Part shown: positions 57,143 to 64,000 of the stretch, in pieces
Layout of the letters: each line of letters begins with the position of its first letter
Numbering within the stretch: the stretch's first letter is position 1
Assembly: GCA_002104985.1 (NCBI GenBank)
Contig: MCGO01000004.1
Location: forward strand, 858,098-922,097
Direction of reading: 5' to 3'
Origin: Rhizoclosmatium globosum
Taxonomy: Eukaryota; Chytridiomycota; Chytridiomycetes; Chytridiales; Chytriomycetaceae
Length of the DNA stretch: 64,000 bases
Program-made: the position numbers and the translations under genes
Notes under the pieces: model-generated
Database searches by the model: none
Told to the model about the DNA's origin: nothing
Seen by the model: the letters and a program-made list of their open reading frames with translations, nothing else

Positions 57143-60100
57143 ATGACCACCAAAAATGACTTGGCTGCGATCATCCCACTTCCACAACTCGTCAGTCAGC
57201 TCTTGCGACCTTCGGAACGCGTATCCTCTGTTGCGGAAGTGTGGGGGTACGTGCGTCGACTGGCGAGCGCAAACGACGAGTGGCGGCTGTTGTTCTCGGA
57301 TCTGCAGACGACGCAGCGTTTGTGTTTCTTGTTTTCTTGGCGCCAGTGTTCGCACATTAAAGTTCTTTCTTTTGCACTGTGACACCAAAGGTTACTTGTG
57401 CTGCGACGGTCCGGCGACGCGCTTGTTGTTGTGACGCTGCTTGGGTTGAGTGCGGATGTTGGACTCAGTCTGGGCCAGGCAAAGACGGACAAGGCCCTGA
57501 CCCTCAAACTTGTCTCAGCGGACAAGGCCCTGGTGCTTGCGAACTCGCTTGGGGACATTGAGCCGCTGCTCAAAGATCTGCGGAACAGAATACGGGAAGC
57601 AAGTACGCTGCTGCTTGTGATTCAGCCTCGGATCAACTAACACATTTGAATCGCAGATCCTTCAAACTTCGAGTGGCTTGCGTACTATCGTGATCAGCTC
57701 GACGAAACAGGACGAAAGCAAACACACGGTGCCCCCCCTCCCCTTCCCTCACACCCAACTCTTATTAATTGATGAATCACTCCTTCTTCATAGTCTCCAA
57801 CAATCCTTTTATTCTCGATGACTTTTCTCTCAACCCTGCAAACTCCCGTTTCATCAAGGAGAATTGGATTGCTGCTCAGCAACGAATCAAAGAGTCGGAA
57901 TTTTCGTCCTTCAGTCCCATCAAGTAAGTCATTTCCGTTCTTAAGGCCTTATATTTATTGTACTATAGGGTCTTTACTGGTACATGGAACGTTAATGGCC
58001 AGGATCCGACGGAATCTATTTCTCCCTGGTTTGCCAACGCAAATGATGCTGACGTATTTGTTCTTGGGTAAGTGATCGCATTTAAGAAACCCGAGTATGT
58101 TGGGTTACAAATCTCATTACGTTTTTAGGTTTCAAGAGCTTGACTTGAGTACAGAAATTTATCTGATCAGTGACGACACCAAACAACAACACTGGACTCG
58201 TCTAATGGAAAGATATTTGGAGAAGTTGGGTGACAAGTTTTACAAGGTACGATAGTTTTCACAACACGAATCACTCATCACCATGAAAGGTGGCATCGAA
58301 ACAATTGATTGGGCTCTTTATCGTTGTTTATGCGAAAGAATCATTCCGCAGTGATATCAGCGAAGTGACAGTGGAATCTGTTGGAACTGGATTAATGGGA
58401 ATGGTGGGTTCGGTGCTTTACTCGCATGAAATTTCTCACATATAGGATCATAGGGAAACAAGGGCGGAGTCAGTTGTCGTTTCCGTTTGAAAGACTCATA
58501 TTTATGTTTTGTGAACGCTCACCTCGCGGCGGATACAAACCAAGTCGATCGCAGAAACCAAGACTTTGCCGAAATTTGTAAACGCACTAAGTATCCACTA
58601 GGAGCAACTTCTTTTGCTGACGTGCGCGATTATTTGAGACATAATCCGTGTGTCAATTCATCTGTTGACTTGAATGCCCCTGTTGCGAGTCCTTCTACTC
58701 CAAATCAATACATGACTGTAGGCATTTTTGAGTCAGATCATTTGTTCTTTATGGGAGACCTGAATTATCGAATTACGTTGTCTGACACGGAAGCAAAAGT
58801 CTTGTTGGTTGATAATGAATTAGAGAAACTATTGGAGCATGATCAGGTTTGGGAAAGTAAATGCTCCCACCTTTCTCACTAAAATATGAACAGCTCAACA
58901 ATGAGAAACGTTACCAGCGTGTCTTACACAACTTCCAGGAAGCTGGCAAACTCACTTTCAAACCCACATATAAATTTGACGTGGGTACAGATGAGTATGA
59001 TACGAGTGAAAAGAAACGTAGCCCTTCGTGGTGTGATCGAATCTTCTATCATGTAAATCCAATCCAGAAAGACCGGCGAACAGACTGGATTGAGCCTCTC
59101 TGGTATAGAAGTACAATGGATATGAGAATCAGCGATCACAAGCCAGTCAGTGCGTTCTTTAAAGTGTTGGTGAGGGTTGTTTCGCCGGTTTTTCTCCTCT
59201 GACTTTTTTCTTTGGTGGCTGAGAACAGATACGAACAGTTGACAGCACAAAACTCGAGCGATTGACTGATGAATTGATGAAGGAGCTAGACCGTCTTGAG
59301 AATGACGCGCTTCCAAAGTTGGAGGTAGAGGAGGACGTTGTATCTTTTGGCGACGTCAAATTTATGACTCCTTCAACTCAATGTGTTCATGTAAAAAACA
59401 CAGGAAAGGTAATGGTTACTTATACAGTTGCATGATGAACTTACTTGGTGTTGAATGGTAGGTTGTTGCGCGCTTCCGCTTCCTCCCCAAGGACAAGGAG
59501 CAGCTTGCAGCAAAGCCATTCTACTTCATGTCACCACAAACAGGCACCCTATTTCCTGGCGACGTGATGAAAATCAACCTCACCATTCTTGTGCGCGATG
59601 TATCCATCGCAGCAAAACTTAACTTTAAGAATGAAACTCTGGACGACATGTTTATTCTTCATACCGATCTTGGAAAAGACATGTTTATTAGCGCTGCGGC
59701 AACTTGGCTTCCGTCATGCTTTGGAAACAGTCTTGAGGTTCTTTATAGTATACGTCAGCCGATTCGATTCTCGGGCGGTGTCGAAGGAATTATGCTCATC
59801 GCGAATCATTTGGCAAGTGGAAAAGGGAAGGAAACTCTGAACGCTCCCGCTGTGTCTGGTGAGGTGAAGGAAATGAGTGACCGGGCGGAAGAAAATGCGA
59901 ATACCCCGAAAGAATTGTGGAGGCTGGTTGACTTCATCTATCGATACGGTATGGATGTTGTAAGTATTTTGTATCAAGGAACCAAAGTTTGGAAGACTGA
60001 CATAATTATTGCAGGACAATTTGTTTAAGAAGGCTGGAGATCCATACTTGGTGCAGTACATTGCTGAGTGCCTGGATACTGGCGCCGAGTTTGATATTGA

Positions 60101-60754
60101 AGCACTTTTGCTCGATTCCGTGGATGAAGCCGAGTTGACAAAGAATCCCGATTCAGCATCACAAGAGGAGCTTCATGACGTTGGTGCCGATTCTCCGACG
60201 TCTGAAAATTTGATTACATTGGATATTGATTTGCTTCTCAAGAGTTCTTCGGCTGCTGGTGGATCTGGAAGGGAGAGCCCAACAAAGCATGGGCATGTTT
60301 TGAAGCTTTCCAAAAGAAAAGGGCGTGTTGCTGCTGTTCATGCAATGGCGGAATGTTTGTTTCTCTTTTTGAACGGACTGGTTGTTCCTGTCTTGCCACC
60401 TGATATGTATTTGAGGACCATCAAAGATGGATACTTGGACAATGCAGAGGCTCAGAAGATTGTAGCCGCGATCCCGTCTGTCCACGGCCATGTGTTTTTA
60501 TACTTGGCGTCATTCTTGAAAGAGGCAGTCAAGACTTATAGTGGACAGCCCGAGCTGAATGCTGAAACAATCTGTGAGTGTTCTAGATATGGATAATAGT
60601 CAATTAAACCTCTAATTATCCTTTAGCACGCGTGTTTGCACCGTTGATTGTCAAGAAACCCGCTACGGCAAATGTTGAGTTTTTGAAAGAGGTTGGTGGA
60701 TTTGGGGTTGATATGCGGGCAACCATGTTCCTGATGCAATACGTTAAACAGTAG
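57143..60754 (+). CDS. OCRL: OCRL/INPP5B-type inositol polyphosphate 5-phosphatase with ASH and RhoGAP-like domains
   Basis: It dephosphorylates PI(4,5)P2 at endosomes and Golgi in the known family. About a dozen exons encode roughly 950 residues. The N-terminal region is divergent, possibly PH-like. The 5-phosphatase domain has FTGTWNVNGQDP, VLGFQELDLS, GMGNKGGVSCRF, FVNAHLAADTNQVDRRNQDF, FFMGDLNYRI, PSWCDRIFYH and ISDHKPVSAFF, all catalytic motifs intact. An ASH domain follows (VVSFGDVKFMTPSTQCVHVKN...FPGDVMKINLTI). A RhoGAP-like domain then starts LWRLVDFIYRYG; the usual arginine-finger position reads LFKKAG, with Lys, so it is probably catalytically dead, as in human OCRL. The start is the ATG at 57143. 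The length and domain order equal animal OCRL, which yeasts lack. Confidence 0.92.
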
Positions 60755-60791
60755 TTAGAAAATACATTTATTTGTTTTGAGTTGGAAAGGA

Positions 60792-61173
60792 ATGAAGAAA
60801 GAAACAGAGAAAGAAGGTTTTCCAAAACCTTGTATGAAACGAACCACGACAGGAGCACCAGATCCGAAACGGGCTCGCACTGACGCGACACCGACAGCGA
60901 CAGGGCCTGGACCGCGCGGCGCATCCAACTCTGGCGCCACCGCCACCGATCCTGCTCCAGGCGCAGTTCCAAAAGACGCGGCTTCGGTGCGTAGTTGACG
61001 TCGTTTCTCCGCAGTCGAAGCCCACTAACACGACCAAATCATTTTAGATTGCCGCCCTCATCGCGGAAAAGAAGCGCGAAATTGCCGCAAAGATGGCCGC
61101 CATGACCCGCAATCTGCCCACAGCCGCCCAGCCTAACCCGACACCCCTCAATGCCGTCGCTGCTGCTCTGCCA

Positions 61174-61211
<38 letters not shown>

Positions 61212-62799
61212 GCAGCGACAACAACAACAGCAAACACCTGCTCTTCCTCAGTCTGACATTCAGAAACGAATGGCTGAAATTCAGGCTCGAATGGCAAATA
61301 CCCTTGCTACTGGAAACATTCCCGTATGTCTACCCTCGCTCAACTATTATCTTGAAGTAATGCTTTTTTGTCAGTCAAACATTGGAAAGGGTGGTCTCAA
61401 AATGGATGTCCATCCACTCTTTGATAAATCGGGCCAAGTTGATTCGGACTCAATCAAAGCTCTCTTTGTTAAACCCAATTTCTCCACTGCAAAAGCGAAC
61501 CAGCGTGTTACTGCCAGCTCAAAAGAGGCAGCTGCTGCAGCACAGCGTCTCGCCCTTGCCGCTCTTGAGAAAGAGAAGGCTGCAAAAGAAGCCGAATCAG
61601 CGGAACCAAAGGAAGAGCCCAAAACGCTGGAACTGATCGAACCTCCTGCCGAACTCTTTGATCCCTTGAAGAATCCATACTTTGATCCCAAAATCGCCAA
61701 AACTATGCCAAAACAACGAGTCGCCGGAAAAAAGTTTCGTTTCGTGCAACCCAACAAGTTCATCAACCAGGCCAACCAAATGCGTCAAGAGGCTATGCTG
61801 GAAAAGTTGAAGGCAGATATTGCGGCGAAGGCAAAATCATCGGGACTTGCGGTCGAGCTGGATTTGGTTTCTGATCTGTGTGTGCGAAGGGAGCCTCCTC
61901 CTGCCACTGAGTGGTGGGACGCGCCTTTCCTCGGACCTGATACCCCATACGAGGCCTTTTCGTTTGATGCACCCCACCTGCCCGATATTCTGACGGACTT
62001 GATTCAACACCCCATCCCCATCAACCCCCCCGCGGACCTTGGTCCACCACCCCCAAAGCCTCTCATGCTCACAAAAAAAGAAACCAAGAAGCTGCGTCGC
62101 CAACGGCGTATTGAAGCCCAAAAAGAACGTCGCGACAAAATCCTTCTGGGTCTCATTCCTCCAGATCAACCCAAGGTCAAAATTAGTAACTTGATGCGTG
62201 TGTTGGGAACAGAGGCTGTTCAGGACCCAACCAAGATTGAAGCAGCCGTGCGCCAACAAATGCGAGCTCGTCAACTCAAGCATGACAAGTACATTGCCGA
62301 ACACAAACTCACAAAGGAACAACGCCGGGAGCGAAACCGTCTTAAACTCATTGAAAATACTCACGTTATTGTGGAGGCATGTGTGTTCAAGGTGAATGAC
62401 TTGCGCCGGCCACAACACAAGTTCAAGGTAGATGTGAACGCGAATCAGCTCTTTTTGTCGGGTGTTGTGCTGCTCCATCCTGGTAATAACTTGGTTATTG
62501 TGGAAGGTGGAAATCGTGGAATCAAGCAGTACAAGAAATTGATGTTGAGACGTATTGACTGGACAGAAGGTGTGGATGACATTGAAGAGGATGGAGGAGA
62601 GGGTAACGGCCCTTCTGTTGAAGACGGAAAGCCGAACGAATGTGTGATGATTTGGGAAGGAAAGATCAAGAAGCGATTGTTCAATGGATTCCAAGTGATC
62701 CAGTGTCCGACAGAGCGTTCTATTCGGGAGGTGTTGGATAAAGCGGGAGCTTTGCATTACTATGACGCTGCAAAACACTATACCTCCGAATCCCTTTGA
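60792..62799 (+). CDS. PRP3: U4/U6 small nuclear ribonucleoprotein Prp3
   Basis: Prp3 stabilises the U4/U6 duplex and the tri-snRNP. The start ATG is at 60792; one short intron (about 60990-61047) separates the first exon, and another (about 61324-61373) may interrupt the N-terminal part. Features: N-terminal charged segment, IAALIAEKKREIAAKMAAM, a poly-Gln tract (61170-61230), then the conserved NPYFDPKIA, KKFRFVQPNKFINQANQMR, PPATEWWDAPFL, LTKKETKKLRRQRRIEAQKE, PDQPKVKISNLMRVLG, NRLKLIENTHVIVEACVF, VNANQLFLSGVVLL, GIKQYKKLMLRRIDW and the C-terminal CPTERSIREVLDKAGALHYYD. Everything from 61374 to the stop is one exon. Identification is secure. Confidence 0.95.
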
Positions 62800-63128
62800 A
62801 AACTGCTGGGAAAATAAAGAATGTGTTTTGAAGTTCTGTCATTCACAGTCACTGAAGCCACAAAATCAGAAATCTTCCGTCTGTCGCCATAAGCGCACTA
62901 CTATGCCAAGACTATGTTCGTGATGGAGAAAATCCCAGGGGGTGGTTATTCGCTCAGTGTCTTGACACAACTTCCCCACCACCAACCTGCCACCACCAAC
63001 AACCAGACCGTCTAGACAGCTACACAATAACAGATCATTGAATTCACATAAAAACGACACAATACTTAATAAAGTGCATTTAAAATGCTTTTCTTTTCTG
63101 AAACAGACTGAAAAGACGGATTTTGGTA
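62800..63128. other. Intergenic interval after PRP3
   Basis: AATAAAGAATGTG at about 62813 is a likely PRP3 poly(A) signal. A CACCACCAACC-rich stretch lies at about 62970-63005. No gene seen. Confidence 0.5.
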
Positions 63129-63402
63129 CAGCCGTTTCCCCAAAACTTTGCACTCCAACAAAATTTCACACTTGTTTTTTGTGGTTTGCTCCCAAGTACA
63201 ACACAACCATACCAACTCCCAACTCAATGAACAAGTCCTAGTTAGCACGCTGATGGAGTCAAACCATCAAAGCTGTGAAGACGTACTCAAGGCATGGCCA
63301 AGCTTTGTTGTCCCGAGTGTCAGGATTAGGTGTCGGAACAAAACTGGAAGAAAAAACAAGAAATGTGAAAATTTCTAGTGCAAGGTTTTGGGGAAACGGC
63401 TG
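63129..63402. mobile_element. Tc1/mariner-type MITE (274 bp, 26-bp TIRs, TA target site)
   Basis: The left end CAGCCGTTTCCCCAAAACTT (63129 onward, 26 nt in all) is the inverse complement of the right end (63377-63402) with one mismatch. Both ends are flanked directly by TA (63127-63128 and 63403-63404), the target duplication of Tc1/mariner elements. The 222-bp interior has no convincing transposase frame, so the element is non-autonomous. Confidence 0.85.
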
Positions 63403-63592
63403 TAAAAGCTGCATATTCCAGTTTTAAAATGCATCTTATGACTATTTCGTGGGGTTTTATGGTCAATATGCGAGTCTGTCCTGGAATACAGATCCAACGT
63501 TGCATTCCTCACTTTCTATGACGAAATCAGAAAATCCAGAGCCGACAAGTTTGTAATATTTTAGTAGAAAATCCGTTCTATACTGTTGGATA

Positions 63593-63649
63593 GACGCAGA
63601 TGCAGACGCAGACGCAGACGCAGATGCAGATGCAGACGCAGATGCAGAC
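63593..63649 (+). repeat. GCAGAC/GCAGAT hexanucleotide array 1
   Basis: About nine copies of GCAGAC or GCAGAT in tandem. The same array type recurs at 63911. Confidence 0.9.
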
Positions 63650-63910
63650 TCCTATTCTCTAACTGCTCACTTATCAATAAAAGAACATTTATACATTAAT
63701 TTTATACACTAAATAAACATAAAAACACCATTTCCCACACCACTTTTTTCTGACCCATCCTGTTTATACCCTTAGTGTTGGGATGGGTTAAGATGGTCAA
63801 CTGGACCATACCTTCATAAATAGTCAAAACAACCAATATAACTCTTATTTCAACCTCAAAGAATACTGTTAAGTGTTTGTTGGGGCCAGGTTTTAATTTG
63901 GGTTATGTCT

Positions 63911-64000
63911 TGCAGACGCAGACGCAGACGCAGATGCAGATGCAGACCGCAGATGCAGACGCCAGATGCAGATGCAGACGCAGACGCAGACGCAGATGCA
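63911..64000 (+). repeat. GCAGAC/GCAGAT hexanucleotide array 2, runs off the window
   Basis: About 14 copies of the same hexanucleotide with single-base insertions at about 63947 and 63961, continuing to the last base of the window. Its full length is unknown. Confidence 0.9.

Noticed and set aside
59941..60754. Active RhoGAP domain in the OCRL-like protein
   Set aside because: The arginine-finger position appears as Lys in LFKKAG, as expected for the inactive GAP-like domain of OCRL.
63129..63402. Transposase remnant inside the MITE
   Set aside because: The interior frame (about 76 codons) shows none of the Tc1/mariner motifs that I could recognise.

Overview
The window is eukaryotic nuclear DNA. 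Genes carry many short introns (mostly about 45-70 nt) with GT..AG ends, GTAAGT-like donors and TACTAAY-like branch sites, spacing is tight, and the genetic code is standard. Conserved proteins include Tsr1, Mlp/TPR, Cox12, lumazine synthase (riboflavin biosynthesis), Cca1, Prp3, MED10, a Hep1/Zim17-like factor, an OCRL-type phosphatase with ASH and RhoGAP-like domains, and a GPI-anchored LRR-phosphatase. Together these suggest an early-diverging, probably zoosporic (chytrid-like) fungus. That placement is inference from gene content, not a phylogeny.

Layout. 11-7689 (+): a nuclear-basket nucleoporin of the TPR/Mlp family. 7699-21906: a roughly 14-kb block bounded by 37-bp near-identical direct repeats, which looks inserted between TPR and the convergent TSR1. 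It holds a 5'-truncated, nearly identical copy of the RPL24 3' half plus the first codons of RPL24's neighbour, a three-unit 37-bp tandem repeat, and one very large gene (9223-21851, about 3,850 residues if one polypeptide). 21914-24803 (-): TSR1. 24905-31280 (-): a FANCM/Hef-type helicase-nuclease with an intact XPF-type nuclease motif. 31605-32718 (+): intact RPL24. 32981-34153 (+): cyclin-like protein. 34305-35514 (+): secreted Cys-rich protein. 35515-39259 is gene-poor apart from lumazine synthase (37407-38024, -). 39260-39895 (-): Hep1/DNL zinc finger. 40248-41070 (+): COX12. 41238-42013 (+): MED10. 42317-44243 (+): two tandem RGG-box paralogues. 44335-48287 (+): secreted serine hydrolase. 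48379-50519 (-): CCA1. 51041-56802 (+): GPI-anchored LRR/purple acid phosphatase with a huge mucin-like stalk. 57143-60754 (+): OCRL-like phosphatase. 60792-62799 (+): PRP3. 62800-64000: no gene seen, but a Tc1/mariner-type MITE and GCAGAY hexanucleotide arrays.

The most unusual object is the large gene in the 14-kb block. Read through its splice sites it has an N-terminal polytopic membrane region, two ubiquitin-like domains of about 75 residues each (the second ending in RGG, as in cleavable ubiquitin), basic and acidic linkers, two C2H2 zinc fingers, a long unrecognised central region, and a C-terminal module matching the TnpB/Fanzor RuvC-nuclease signature (DPG, then E-x-x-S-T-x-x-C, a Cys4 finger, then RD). 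A Fanzor-like nuclease in one frame with a potentially cleavable ubiquitin-like domain, inside a block flanked by direct repeats, is the leading candidate for an undescribed system here. All domain assignments were made by reading the sequence, without database searches.
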